Positions 25,946 to 34,329 of a stretch of DNA of 64,000 nucleotides are shown in pieces. The number at the start of each line of letters is the position of its first letter. The first letter of the stretch is position 1. Under the pieces are notes generated by a model. That model did not search any database. It had not been told where the DNA came from and worked only from the letters and a program-made list of their open reading frames with translations. This stretch comes from Pseudomonadota bacterium. Lineage in GTDB: Bacteria; Pseudomonadota; Gammaproteobacteria; Competibacterales; Competibacteraceae. The translations under genes were made by a program, and so were the position numbers. Where the stretch lies: NCBI GenBank assembly GCA_018240295.1, contig JAFEGB010000333.1:1-64000 (forward strand), in the 5' to 3' direction.

Positions 25946-25987
25946 TTGATGCAGATCAACGCGCCTGCGCGAGCCCGGGCGTTCAAT
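25946..25987 (+). promoter_or_regulatory. FNR/ANR box and -10 of a class II promoter
   Basis: TTGATGCAGATCAA at 25946-25959 is a perfect TTGAT-N4-ATCAA FNR/ANR site. TTCAAT at 25982-25987 is a 4/6 match to the -10 consensus. With +1 at about 25994 the FNR site is centred at -41.5, the classic activating position. It lies 25 bases past the phaJ stop and has no coding gene downstream on this strand. Confidence 0.75.
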
Positions 25988-25993
25988 ACGCCT

Positions 25994-26134
25994 CAAGGTC
26001 GCATTGAGGAATGGCGGTGTGTGACCTTGAGCTTCACGGCGGAGCCGTTCTCGCGGGCGGCTCCGGGCGACAAGCTCGTTTGATCTCCTGAGGCAGGTTT
26101 ATCTTGAGCGGGGACTTCGGTCCCCGCTTTTTTT
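25994..26134 (+). ncRNA. Candidate FNR-activated small RNA
   Basis: A predicted transcript of about 140 bases between the FNR promoter and a strong terminator, with no convincing open frame. Visible structure: CTCAAGGTC (25992-26000) can pair with GACCTTGAG (26023-26031), or alternatively CCTCAA with TTGAGG (25991/26004). A second stem is CGGAGCCG/CGGCTCCG (26040-26047/26058-26065). A single-stranded stretch holds TCTCCT at 26084-26089, complementary to Shine-Dalgarno sequences. It ends in a terminator with seven T, as Hfq-binding RNAs do. FNR-activated sRNAs such as FnrS are known in other bacteria; homology here is not claimed. Confidence 0.6.
26107..26134 (+). terminator. Strong intrinsic terminator
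   Basis: A 9-bp perfect stem AGCGGGGAC/GTCCCCGCT with a stable TTCG tetraloop, followed by seven T. It would end the candidate small RNA and any read-through from phaJ. Confidence 0.95.
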
Positions 26135-26203
26135 ATGCCCGGACAGCACGACGCCCCCGTCGCAGACGGGGGCGTCGTGAACGCGGAGGCAGGACTTGCG
26201 GCT

Positions 26204-26716
26204 TCAGGCGCTGATGCGGCGCTCCCGCACCGTCAGCTGGCGCCGGGCCTGAGCCTGACCGTGGCCGTGGCCCTGCGTCTGGCGCAGCGCGTTGCGCTCG
26301 GCCATCTCGCGCACCGCCGGGCGGTCGACGAAATCGGCGAGCGTGATGCCGGTCAGGAAGGTCGCGATGCGCTCGCTCAGGTCGTTCCAGAGATCGTGCG
26401 TCAGGCACTGGCGGCCGTTGTCGCAGTCGCCGCGCCCCTGGCAGCGGGTCACATCCACGCGCTCGTCGACGGCGGCGATGATGTCGGCAACGCTGATCGC
26501 ATCGGCACGCCGCGCCAGCCGGTAACCACCACCGGGTCCGCGCACGCCCTCGACCAGTCCCGAGCGACGCAGACGCGCGAACAGCTGCTCCAGATAGGAC
26601 AGCGAGATACCCTGGCACTGCGAGATGTCCGCCAGCGTCACCGGTCCGTGTGAATCATGGATCGCCAGATCCATCATCGCCGTCACCGCGTAGCGCCCTT
26701 TCGTCGAAAGCTTCAT
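26204..26716 (-). CDS. iscR: IscR-type Rrf2 iron-sulfur regulator
   Basis: A 170-residue Rrf2-family repressor. The N-terminal winged helix ([18 protein letters not shown]) is typical. The cluster-binding set is complete: Cys-x5-Cys-x5-Cys-x2-His in [16 protein letters not shown] matches the IscR [2Fe-2S] ligands. The start at 26716 has GGAGGT upstream; 31 codons further upstream are in frame but lie across the promoter. No iscSUA genes follow, so this copy is separated from the usual operon. The Gln/His/Arg-rich tail ([15 protein letters not shown]) is typical only of some homologues. Confidence 0.93.
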   Translation of the reverse strand: MKLSTKGRYAVTAMMDLAIHDSHGPVTLADISQCQGISLSYLEQLFARLRRSGLVEGVRGPGGGYRLARRADAISVADIIAAVDERVDVTRCQGRGDCDNGRQCLTHDLWNDLSERIATFLTGITLADFVDRPAVREMAERNALRQTQGHGHGQAQARRQLTVRERRISA

Positions 26717-26788
26717 GAGTACCTCCGCAGCCGTCTTGCGCACCGCCGGCCCGGGTGACCTTCGGCGCAGTCTGGTTTCGATGCTACG

Positions 26789-26813
26789 ATACCCAAGCGA
26801 TTCGATCAACTAT
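26789..26813 (-). promoter_or_regulatory. IscR type-1-like operator at the iscR promoter
   Basis: On the minus strand these 25 bases begin ATAGTTGA and end TTGGGTAT. They match 20 of 25 positions of the type-1 IscR consensus as I recall it. TTGATC and TAGCAT with a 17-bp spacer form a plausible sigma-70 promoter overlapping the site. Autorepression by cluster-bound IscR is inferred. The site also overlaps the last codons of the upstream DUF1249 gene. Confidence 0.6.
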
Positions 26814-27342
26814 TGTGCGACGCACCGCTGGCGGATGCGAAACCGTGCCCCTGGCGCGTGCAGTAACACAGCCATTTGTACAGGAAACGGTTGGCCCGGC
26901 AGCGCGCGTACAGCTCGCTCGCCTCCTCGGCGGCCCCGAGCCGGTACGGCGGTGCGTGGCGCAGCCGCGCGACCATGACCTCGGCGAGCCGCGCATCGTG
27001 ATAGATGCGCACGTGCAGGTCCGGCTCCAGCAGCACCTGGCCGTCGCCGTGCTCGAAGCGGTAGGTCAGGGACAGCTCGCTGGTGTAGCGGAAGCGCTCG
27101 CTGACGTGCAGGTGCAGGTCGAGCGCCCCGGCTGCCTGCGAGACCTGTCTCGCATCTGCCGGCAGCATGGCCGGCAGCAGCCGGCGCAGCAGCATGTAGT
27201 TGCGCTCGTAGAGGTCCATCAGGCCCGAGAAGCTGCCGGGACGCGGATCGAGGCCGGCGTGGGCCCGGACCGGAAAGATCAGATTCACCAACGCGTGGTC
27301 CCGCCGTGCTTTTGTGAGGACTGGATACAGCCGCGCCGGCAT
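26806..27342 (-). CDS. DUF1249 (YqiB-like) family protein
   Basis: A protein of up to 178 residues. The family pattern is clear: a leading helix ([19 protein letters not shown]), then [16 protein letters not shown], and a C-terminal [16 protein letters not shown] block. The function is unknown. The start at 27342 is the longest option; a GTG giving [12 protein letters not shown] lies 18 codons inside and is equally plausible. It shares a divergent promoter region with ppsA, and its 3' end overlaps the iscR operator by eight bases. Confidence 0.8.
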   Translation of the reverse strand: MPARLYPVLTKARRDHALVNLIFPVRAHAGLDPRPGSFSGLMDLYERNYMLLRRLLPAMLPADARQVSQAAGALDLHLHVSERFRYTSELSLTYRFEHGDGQVLLEPDLHVRIYHDARLAEVMVARLRHAPPYRLGAAEEASELYARCRANRFLYKWLCYCTRQGHGFASASGASHNS

Positions 27343-27365
27343 CCCCGAGATGGATGCCGAAATCC

Positions 27366-27395
27366 GTTCCGTCCCTGTGGGGGCGACATTATAAT
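27366..27395 (+). promoter_or_regulatory. Promoter with perfect -10 before ppsA
   Basis: TATAAT at 27390-27395 is a consensus -10, with TTCCGT 17 bases upstream as a weak -35. The surrounding ATTATAAT is itself a palindrome, so TATAAT is also present on the minus strand (27388-27393), facing the DUF1249 gene. This is a candidate bidirectional promoter. Confidence 0.6.
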
Positions 27396-27527
27396 CGCGC
27401 GCCTCGCGCGGCCCGGGCTTTCGTGCCGGGTCACCAGGACAGCGCCGTACGCATCGGCACGGCGGTCCCGGTACCTGCGCAGCCGGCTTTCCCAGGCTTC
27501 TAAATGCGTTCCGAAGAGGAAACTACA

Positions 27528-29903
27528 TTGGCAGAGTACGTCGTTTGGTTTGAAGCCCTCGGCATGGGCGACGTGGACCGCGTCGGCGGCAAGAACGCGT
27601 CGCTCGGCGAGATGATCAGCCATCTGTCTGCTGCCGGCGTCCAGGTACCGGGCGGGTTCGCGACCACGGCCGAGGCCTTCCGCGAGTTCCTGACCGTCAA
27701 CGGCATCATCGACCGCATCAACGCCGAACTGGCGAAGCTCGACATCGAGGATGTGAACGCGCTGGCCGAGACCGGTGCGCGCGTGCGCCAGTGGGTCATC
27801 GATGCGCCGTTCCAGCCGGCGCTGCTCGACGCGATCGAAACCGCGTACCGCGACATGACATCGCGCTACGGTGCCGAGCTGTCGGTCGCGGTGCGCTCCT
27901 CGGCGACCGCCGAGGATCTGCCCGATGCCTCGTTCGCGGGCCAGCAGGAAACCTTCCTGAACGTGCGCGGCCTCGATCAGGTCATGGCTGCGATCAAGCA
28001 CGTGTTCGCCTCCTTATATAACGACCGCGCCATCGCCTACCGCGTGCACCACGGCTTCGAGCACGGCGAGGTCGCGCTGTCGGCCGGCATCCAGAAGATG
28101 TGCCGCTCCGACCTCGGTGCCGCCGGCGTCATGTTCACGCTCGACACCGAATCCGGCTTCGACGACGCGGTGTTCATCACCGCCTCCTACGGCCTCGGCG
28201 AGACCGTCGTGCAGGGCGCCGTGAACCCCGACGAGTTCTACGTGCACAAGCCGACGCTCGCCGCCGGCCGCCCGGCCGTGCTGCGCCGCAACCTCGGCGG
28301 CAAGGCCATCAAGATGGTCTACAACAGCGCCGAGCAGACGGTCGGACGCAGCGTCAAGACCGTCGATGTCGAACTCGCCGAGCGCCGCCGCTTCGCGCTT
28401 GCCGATGCCGAGGTCGAGGCACTCGCCCGTCAGGCGCTGATCATCGAGCGCCACTACGGCCGGCCGATGGACATCGAATGGGGCAAGGACGGCACCGACG
28501 GCCAGCTCTACATCCTGCAGGCCCGCCCGGAGACCGTGAAGAGCCGCGCCGACTCGCAGGTCATGCAGCGCTACCAGCTGTCGCGCCGCGGCGAGGTCAT
28601 CGCCACCGGCCGCTCGATCGGCCAGCGCATCGGCTCGGGCGTCGTGCGCGTGATCAGCGACATCAAGGAGATGGCCAAGGTCCAGGCCGGCGACGTGCTC
28701 GTGACCGACATGACCGACCCGGACTGGGAACCGATCATGAAGCGCGCCTCCGCCATCGTCACCAACCGCGGCGGCCGCACCTGCCACGCGGCGATCATCG
28801 CCCGCGAGCTCGGCATCCCGGCGGTGGTCGGCTGCGGCGATGCCACCGAGCGCGTGCGCGACGGCGAACCGGTGACGGTCTCCTGCGCCGAGGGCGACAC
28901 CGGCTACATCTACCGCGGCCTGATCGACTTCGACATCCGCGAGGTCAGCCTCGACGCGATGCCGCAGCTCGCGTTCAAGATCATGATGAACGTCGGCAAC
29001 CCCGACCGCGCCTTCGACTTCTCGCGGCTGCCGAACGCCGGCGTCGGTCTGGCGCGGCTGGAGTTCATCATCAACCGCATGATCGGCGTGCACCCGAAGG
29101 CGCTGCTGAACTACGACGCGCTGCCCTCCGACATCAAGGTCCGCGTCGACTCGCAGATCGCCGGCTACGCCTCGCCGGTCGACTTCTACGTCGACAAGCT
29201 CGCCGAAGGCATCGCGACGCTGGCCGCGGCCTTCGCGCCGAAGCCGGTCATCGTGCGCATGTCGGACTTCAAGTCCAACGAGTACGCGAACCTGATCGGC
29301 GGCCCGCTGTACGAGCCGCACGAGGAAAACCCGATGATCGGCTACCGCGGCGCCTCGCGGTACGTCTCGGAGAGCTTCCGTGACTGCTTCGAGCTCGAAT
29401 GCCGGGCGATGAAGAAGGTGCGCAACGACATGGGCCTGGACAACGTCCAGGTCATGATCCCGTTCGTGCGCACGCTGGAGGAAGCGCGTCAGGTGGTCGA
29501 GATCCTCGCCGCCAACGGCCTGGAACGCGGCCGGGACGGCCTGAAGCTGATCATGATGTGCGAGCTGCCGTCGAACGCGCTGCTCGCCGATGAGTTCCTC
29601 GAATACTTCGACGGCTTCTCGATCGGCTCGAACGACCTGACCCAGCTGTCGCTCGGACTCGATCGCGACTCCGGCCTGATCGCGCACCTGTTCGACGAGC
29701 GCAATCCGGCGGTCAAGAAGCTGCTGTCGATGGCGATCCAGGCCTGCCGGCGCAACGGCAAGTACATCGGCATCTGCGGCCAGGGCCCGTCGGATCACCC
29801 GGATCTGGCCAAGTGGCTGATGGAGGAAGGCATCGAGAGCGTGTCGCTGAACCCGGACACCGTTGTCGAGACCTGGATGTTCCTGGCCGGCGAAGCCGCC
29901 TGA
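27528..29903 (+). CDS. ppsA: Phosphoenolpyruvate synthase
   Basis: A 791-residue PEP synthase (pyruvate + ATP + H2O to PEP + AMP + Pi), the gluconeogenic entry from three-carbon acids. It contains an ATP-binding N-terminal domain, the swivelling phospho-His domain with His420 in [13 protein letters not shown], and a PEP-binding barrel with [17 protein letters not shown] chose a TTG start preceded by GAGGAAA, because the protein then begins [12 protein letters not shown] as homologues do; an ATG at 27504 would add eight residues. The usual PpsR kinase/phosphatase gene is not adjacent. Confidence 0.95.
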   Translation: MAEYVVWFEALGMGDVDRVGGKNASLGEMISHLSAAGVQVPGGFATTAEAFREFLTVNGIIDRINAELAKLDIEDVNALAETGARVRQWVIDAPFQPALLDAIETAYRDMTSRYGAELSVAVRSSATAEDLPDASFAGQQETFLNVRGLDQVMAAIKHVFASLYNDRAIAYRVHHGFEHGEVALSAGIQKMCRSDLGAAGVMFTLDTESGFDDAVFITASYGLGETVVQGAVNPDEFYVHKPTLAAGRPAVLRRNLGGKAIKMVYNSAEQTVGRSVKTVDVELAERRRFALADAEVEALARQALIIERHYGRPMDIEWGKDGTDGQLYILQARPETVKSRADSQVMQRYQLSRRGEVIATGRSIGQRIGSGVVRVISDIKEMAKVQAGDVLVTDMTDPDWEPIMKRASAIVTNRGGRTCHAAIIARELGIPAVVGCGDATERVRDGEPVTVSCAEGDTGYIYRGLIDFDIREVSLDAMPQLAFKIMMNVGNPDRAFDFSRLPNAGVGLARLEFIINRMIGVHPKALLNYDALPSDIKVRVDSQIAGYASPVDFYVDKLAEGIATLAAAFAPKPVIVRMSDFKSNEYANLIGGPLYEPHEENPMIGYRGASRYVSESFRDCFELECRAMKKVRNDMGLDNVQVMIPFVRTLEEARQVVEILAANGLERGRDGLKLIMMCELPSNALLADEFLEYFDGFSIGSNDLTQLSLGLDRDSGLIAHLFDERNPAVKKLLSMAIQACRRNGKYIGICGQGPSDHPDLAKWLMEEGIESVSLNPDTVVETWMFLAGEAA

Positions 29904-29945
29904 TCTGCGGATTCACTGCTGAATCCGCCTGAACAGCCTGAACGG

Positions 29946-29983
29946 ACGGGGTGCGGTCGCCAGCGCGGCCGCACCCCGTTTTT
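29946..29983 (+). terminator. Intrinsic terminator after ppsA
   Basis: An 11-bp perfect stem ACGGGGTGCGG/CCGCACCCCGT with a 12-base loop and five T, 42 bases after the ppsA stop. Confidence 0.9.
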
Positions 29984-30034
29984 CATGGCGCGATTGCGCG
30001 ACGATAGCGAGACAATCAACACGGTATCCGTTTC

Positions 30035-30050
30035 TTCTTACGCGTAAGAA
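30035..30050. promoter_or_regulatory. 16-bp perfect palindrome upstream of the Kef-type antiporter
   Basis: TTCTTACGCGTAAGAA is a perfect 16-bp palindrome in the gap between the ppsA terminator and the antiporter start at 30138. The size and symmetry suit a dimeric repressor operator. TTGCCA directly follows as a possible -35 box. No regulator gene is adjacent. Confidence 0.5.
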
Positions 30051-30137
30051 TTGCCAAGCCGGATTCGAGCCGCGACACTGCCCAACCCCCCTACGGGCGG
30101 CAGCGCACCGCCCCCTGCAACGAGGCCCGGAGAAGCA

Positions 30138-31400
30138 ATGGCAATCCACGAATTCTTCCTGATGCTGGCGGTGCTGCTGCTGACCGCCCGCCTCTTCGGC
30201 GAGCTGGCCAGCCGCCTCGGCGCCCCATCCGTGATCGGCGAACTGCTCGCCGGCCTGGTGCTCGGCCCCTCGGTGCTCGGCTGGGTGCAGCCGACCGAGA
30301 CGCTGATGACGCTCGCCGAGGTCGGCATCATCCTGCTGCTGTTCGAGGTCGGCCTCGACACCAACCTGTTCCGGCTCGCCGAAGCCGGCCGCAAGCCCTT
30401 CGTCGTCGCCGCCGTCGGTGCCTTCCTGCCGCTCGTGCTCGGATTTGCCGCGGGCTGGCTGCTGTTCGACACCTCGATCCTGGCCGCGCTGTTCATCGGC
30501 GGCACGCTGACCGCCACCAGCATCGGCATCACCGTGCGCGTGCTCGACGACCTGATGCGCCGGCGCAGCGACGAGGCGCAGATCGTCATCGGCGCAGCGG
30601 TCATCGACGACATCCTCGGCGTCATCATCCTCGCCTTCCTGTACGACTTCTCGTCGCCGAAGGGCGTGTCGCTGGCGAGCACCGCCAGCATCGCGCTGTT
30701 CATCGTCGTGTTCATGGTGCTCGCGCCGATCGCCGGCAAGATCATCGCCTGGGCGATCGATCACACCGACCGCAAGCTCGAATCCGAGGGCCTGCTGATC
30801 ACGCTGGTCATCAGCCTGATCATGCTGTTCTCGTGGCTCGCCCACGCGGTCGGCGCTCCGGCGATCATGGGCGGCTTCGCGGCCGGCATCGCGCTGAGCC
30901 AGCACTTCCGGATGTCGATCACGCAGCGCCTGCGCCTGCCGTTCCGGCGCACGCTGGAGCGCGCGTTCGCGTCGCGTCCGGAGCTCACGCACCGGCTCGA
31001 AAAGCAGTTCCGGCCGCTGCTGCACACCTACACGCCGATCTTCTTCGTGATGGTTGGCGTGTCGCTGGACCTGTCGGCCGTCGACTGGTCCTCGGCGCGC
31101 GTCTGGCTGATGGCCGGCGTGCTGGTCGTGCTGGCAGTCGCCGGCAAGGTGGCGAGCGGCTGGTTCATCGCCGAACCGACGCTGCGCCGTGCCGCGATCG
31201 GCCTGAGCATGGTGCCGCGCGGCGAGGTCGGGCTGATCTTCGCGAAGCTCGGACTCGGGGCGGCGATCCTGAGTCAGGAGCTGTACGCGGTGCTGCTGAT
31301 CGTCGTCGCGCTGTCGACGCTGCTGCCACCGTTCGCGCTGAAGGCCTTCTACCAGCGTTACGGCGACCGGCCCGAACTGGTGATGCGCGACGACGACTGA
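30138..31400 (+). CDS. CPA2-family (Kef-type) cation:proton antiporter
   Basis: A 420-residue membrane protein with about 12 helices of the monovalent cation:proton antiporter-2 family. The family features GAPSVIGELLAGLVLGPSVLG, the paired acidic residues AAVIDDILGVIIL in the transport helix, and SMVPRGEVGLIFAKLG are present. It lacks the C-terminal RCK domain of true KefB/KefC, so it is a short K+ or Na+/H+ exchanger. The ATG at 30138 has GGAGAA upstream. The ion is not predictable from sequence. Confidence 0.9.
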   Translation: MAIHEFFLMLAVLLLTARLFGELASRLGAPSVIGELLAGLVLGPSVLGWVQPTETLMTLAEVGIILLLFEVGLDTNLFRLAEAGRKPFVVAAVGAFLPLVLGFAAGWLLFDTSILAALFIGGTLTATSIGITVRVLDDLMRRRSDEAQIVIGAAVIDDILGVIILAFLYDFSSPKGVSLASTASIALFIVVFMVLAPIAGKIIAWAIDHTDRKLESEGLLITLVISLIMLFSWLAHAVGAPAIMGGFAAGIALSQHFRMSITQRLRLPFRRTLERAFASRPELTHRLEKQFRPLLHTYTPIFFVMVGVSLDLSAVDWSSARVWLMAGVLVVLAVAGKVASGWFIAEPTLRRAAIGLSMVPRGEVGLIFAKLGLGAAILSQELYAVLLIVVALSTLLPPFALKAFYQRYGDRPELVMRDDD

Positions 31401-31428
31401 TTTCCTGACCGCCCCCCGATCGCCCCGC

Positions 31429-31461
31429 CCGCCCGGCACGACCGTCAGCCGTGCCGGGCGG
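31429..31461. terminator. Shared hairpin between convergent antiporter genes
   Basis: A 12-bp perfect stem CCGCCCGGCACG/CGTGCCGGGCGG with a 9-base loop separates two convergent genes. There is no T-run on either side, so it may act as a roadblock or an RNA 3'-end protector rather than a classic terminator. Confidence 0.55.
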
Positions 31462-31469
31462 ATGCGGGT

Positions 31470-32810
31470 TCAGAGATAGCGCAGGTACAGATAGACCGTG
31501 CTGATCGCGATGCTCATCAGCATCAGCGGAAACGCCATCAGCAGGAAGGTCTTGAAGCGGATCGGCTGGCCGGCACGCTCGGCGAAGCCGGCGACCACCA
31601 GATTGGCGCTGGCTCCGACCAGCGTGCCATTGCCGCCGAGACAGGCCCCGAGCGACAGCGCCCACCACAGCGGCAGCAGGTTGTCGGCCCCGAAGGTCGG
31701 CGCCATGTTCTGGATCACCGGGATCATCGTCGCGACGAACGGAATGTTGTCGACCACTGCCGACAGCACGGCCGACACCCACAGGATCGCCATCGCCGTG
31801 GCCTTGTAGTCCCCCTGCGTGGCCGCAACGATCCAGTCGGCCATCAGCTTCAGCGCGCCGGCCTTCTCGATGCCGGTGACGACGACGAACAGGCCGACGA
31901 AGAAGAAGATCGTCACCCACTCGATCTCGCGCAGCGCGTGCGCGACCTCCTCGGTCTGGTGCTCGGCATCGTGGCGCACGACCTGCAGCGTCAGCAGCAG
32001 CGCAGCCCCGAAACCGGCGATCGTCGCCGGCTCCAGATGCAGCGGATGCGCGATCATGAAGCCGAAGATCACCGCCCCGATCACCGCCAGCGCCTGCTTC
32101 AGCAGCCGCGGATCCGTGATCGCCGATTTCTCGTCGAAGGCCATGACCTGGGCGCGCGCCTCCGGCGTCGCCCGCAGCGTGCGGCCCCAGACCAGCCAGA
32201 TCGGCAGCAGCGTCGCCGCGAACACGACGAGCACCACCGGCGTCAGGTGCAGCAGGAAGGTGTTGAAGCTCAGGTTGGCGGCCGAGCCGATCATGATGTT
32301 CGGCGGGTCACCGATCAGCGTCGCGGTGCCGCCGATGTTCGACGCGAAGATCACCGTGAACAGATACGGATACGGCGGCACACCGAGCGCCTCGGTGATC
32401 AGCAGGATCACCGGCGTCACCAGCAGCACGGTCGTGACGTTGTCGAGGAAGGCCGAGAACACCGCCGTGACCACCGCCATCATCACCAGCAGTCCCCAGG
32501 GATCGGCCTTCACGCGCTTGGCGGCGACGATCGCGACGTACTGGAACACGCCGGTCTTCTGCGTGATCGCGACGATGACCATCATCGCCGTCAGCAGGCC
32601 GATGGTGTTGAAATCGATGCCGTGCACGGCTTCGAGCTGCGTCAGCACGCCGGAGAGGATCATCAGCCCGGCCCCGAGCGCGGCGATCACGGCGCGGTTG
32701 AGCTTTTCGGAAATGACGATCGCGTAGGTGGCGACGAAGATCGCGAGCGACACCAGCAGCGGCGGCAGCCCGAAGATCACGTGGGAGACGGAAGCCGGTT
32801 CACCGTGCAT
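31470..32810 (-). CDS. ArsB/NhaD-type ion transporter
   Basis: A 446-residue permease of the ion-transporter superfamily (ArsB/NhaD/CitM-like), with two pseudo-symmetric halves. The signature loops are FLDNVTTVLLVTPV with NIGGTATLIGDPPNIMIG in the first half, and VVDNIPFVATMIPV with LGGNGTLVGASANLVVAG in the second. It probably moves Na+ or an oxyanion coupled to protons. Its first codons overlap the stop of the CBS gene by 11 bases, so expression is coupled to that partner. Confidence 0.88.
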   Translation of the reverse strand: MHGEPASVSHVIFGLPPLLVSLAIFVATYAIVISEKLNRAVIAALGAGLMILSGVLTQLEAVHGIDFNTIGLLTAMMVIVAITQKTGVFQYVAIVAAKRVKADPWGLLVMMAVVTAVFSAFLDNVTTVLLVTPVILLITEALGVPPYPYLFTVIFASNIGGTATLIGDPPNIMIGSAANLSFNTFLLHLTPVVLVVFAATLLPIWLVWGRTLRATPEARAQVMAFDEKSAITDPRLLKQALAVIGAVIFGFMIAHPLHLEPATIAGFGAALLLTLQVVRHDAEHQTEEVAHALREIEWVTIFFFVGLFVVVTGIEKAGALKLMADWIVAATQGDYKATAMAILWVSAVLSAVVDNIPFVATMIPVIQNMAPTFGADNLLPLWWALSLGACLGGNGTLVGASANLVVAGFAERAGQPIRFKTFLLMAFPLMLMSIAISTVYLYLRYL

Positions 32811-33279
32811 CGTTCTGCACTCCCCGGCCGAGCAGATGGGTCAGCAGCAGCCGCACGCTGAGCACGCCGACGATGTGGCGATCGGCGTCGACGACCGGCA
32901 GCGGATTGCGCGCCTCGGCCAGCCGGCGCGCCGCCTCGACCAGCGGGCAGTCGGTTTCGAGCGGCACCACGTGCGGATCGGCGACGTCCCCGGCGGTCCT
33001 TGCCGAGAGCTGGCCGAGGTGCGTCGACAGCAGCGAGGCGGCATCGCCGAGAAAGCTCACGTCGGGCTGGCCGATGCCATGACCGAGCCGCAAGCCGGCC
33101 GGCAGGATCTCGTGCAGCAGGTCGGTCAGCGTCAGCATGCCGAGGTAATGCCCGTGCGCATCGACCACCGGCAGGTGGTTGATGGCCAGATCGAGCATCA
33201 GGTTCAGGGCCGCAAGCGCCGAATCGCTGGCCGGGATCGGTTCGATCACATGCAGCAGGGGCAGTGACTGGATGGTCAT
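32800..33279 (-). CDS. CBS-domain pair protein
   Basis: A 159-residue stand-alone Bateman module. Both CBS repeats show the LPVVDA / G.L.. pattern (HLPVVDAHGHYLGMLTLTDLL and PLPVVDADRHIVGVLSVRLLL). Such modules bind adenine nucleotides or S-adenosylmethionine and gate transporters. The stop lies inside the start of the downstream permease gene, which strongly suggests that this protein is its regulatory subunit. ATG at 33279. Confidence 0.88.
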   Translation of the reverse strand: MTIQSLPLLHVIEPIPASDSALAALNLMLDLAINHLPVVDAHGHYLGMLTLTDLLHEILPAGLRLGHGIGQPDVSFLGDAASLLSTHLGQLSARTAGDVADPHVVPLETDCPLVEAARRLAEARNPLPVVDADRHIVGVLSVRLLLTHLLGRGVQNDAR

Positions 33280-33393
33280 GGGGCTGGCTCCGCAAAAACG
33301 CAGCAGCTGGGATCAAGGGGATGGCACGGCCGGAGTGCCTGGGCATCCTCCGGCCGGCATCCGGCATGATCCGCCAGCGCAATCCTTTACGAA

Positions 33394-34329
33394 ATGACAC
33401 AACACACGATGTCGCCTTACACCGGCCGTTTCGCCCCCTCGCCCAGCGGGCCGCTGCACTTCGGCTCGCTGGTCACGGCGCTCGCGAGCTGGCTCGACGC
33501 CCGCGCCGCCGGCGGACGCTGGCTGCTGCGCATCGAGGATGTCGACGGCCCGCGCACGGTGGCCGGGGCCGAAGCGCTGATCCTCGCCGATCTCGAGCGC
33601 CACGGCCTGCACTGGGACGGCGAGGTGCTGCGCCAGAGCCGGCGCACGGCCGTGTACGAGGCCGCGCTGGCGCAACTGCAGGCGGCCGGCCGGCTGTATG
33701 CCCGCACCTGCAGCCGCGCCCGCCTCGCAGCCTCCGGCGCAGCCAGCGGCCCTGCCGGACTCGTCTATCCGGGGTTCTGCCGCAACGCCGGACACGCGCA
33801 GGCGCCGGGACGGGCCCTGCGCCTGCGCATCGACGACGCGATGACGGTCGGTTTCACCGACCGGCTGCAAGGCCCGCAGGCGCAGTGCCTCGGCCGCGAG
33901 GTCGGCGACCACGTGCTGCGCCGTGCCGACGGCCTGATCGCCTACGCGCTGGCGGTCGTCGTCGACGACGGCGAGCAGGGCGTCACGCACGTCGTGCGCG
34001 GGGCCGACCTGCTGACATCCACTCCCCGGCAGATCTTCCTGCAGCAGCAGCTGGGCCTGCCGCAGCCGGCGTATCTGCATCTGCCGCTGGTCACCGATGC
34101 CCGGGGTGACAAGCTCTCCAAACTCACCCGTGCACCGCCCCTGCCGGGGGGCGACCCGCGCCCGGCGCTGCACGAGGCGCTGGCCTTTCTCGGCCAGCCG
34201 CAGCCCCCGGCGGGCCTGTCAGCCACGGAACTCCTGGAGCGGGCAGTACGGGCCTGGGATTGCAATTCCCTGCCCGCCAGCCCCGGCCGCACGTGGGCAG
34301 GCACGCTGACGCTGGCCACCGGCCCCTAA
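33394..34329 (+). CDS. gluQ: Glutamyl-queuosine tRNA(Asp) synthetase
   Basis: A 311-residue GluRS paralogue lacking the anticodon-binding domain. It attaches glutamate to queuosine in tRNA(Asp). HIGH-equivalent PSPSGPLHFGSL and KMSKS-equivalent DKLSKL are present. In the zinc site, Cys (RTC), Tyr and Cys (VYPGFC) are kept, but the first Cys of the usual C-x-C is Arg. The start may be 33394 or 33409; neither has a clear ribosome binding site. queA elsewhere in this window belongs to the same queuosine pathway. Confidence 0.93.
   Translation: MTQHTMSPYTGRFAPSPSGPLHFGSLVTALASWLDARAAGGRWLLRIEDVDGPRTVAGAEALILADLERHGLHWDGEVLRQSRRTAVYEAALAQLQAAGRLYARTCSRARLAASGAASGPAGLVYPGFCRNAGHAQAPGRALRLRIDDAMTVGFTDRLQGPQAQCLGREVGDHVLRRADGLIAYALAVVVDDGEQGVTHVVRGADLLTSTPRQIFLQQQLGLPQPAYLHLPLVTDARGDKLSKLTRAPPLPGGDPRPALHEALAFLGQPQPPAGLSATELLERAVRAWDCNSLPASPGRTWAGTLTLATGP

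Noticed and set aside
28014-29798. A 594-codon minus-strand frame
   Set aside because: It is antisense to ppsA.
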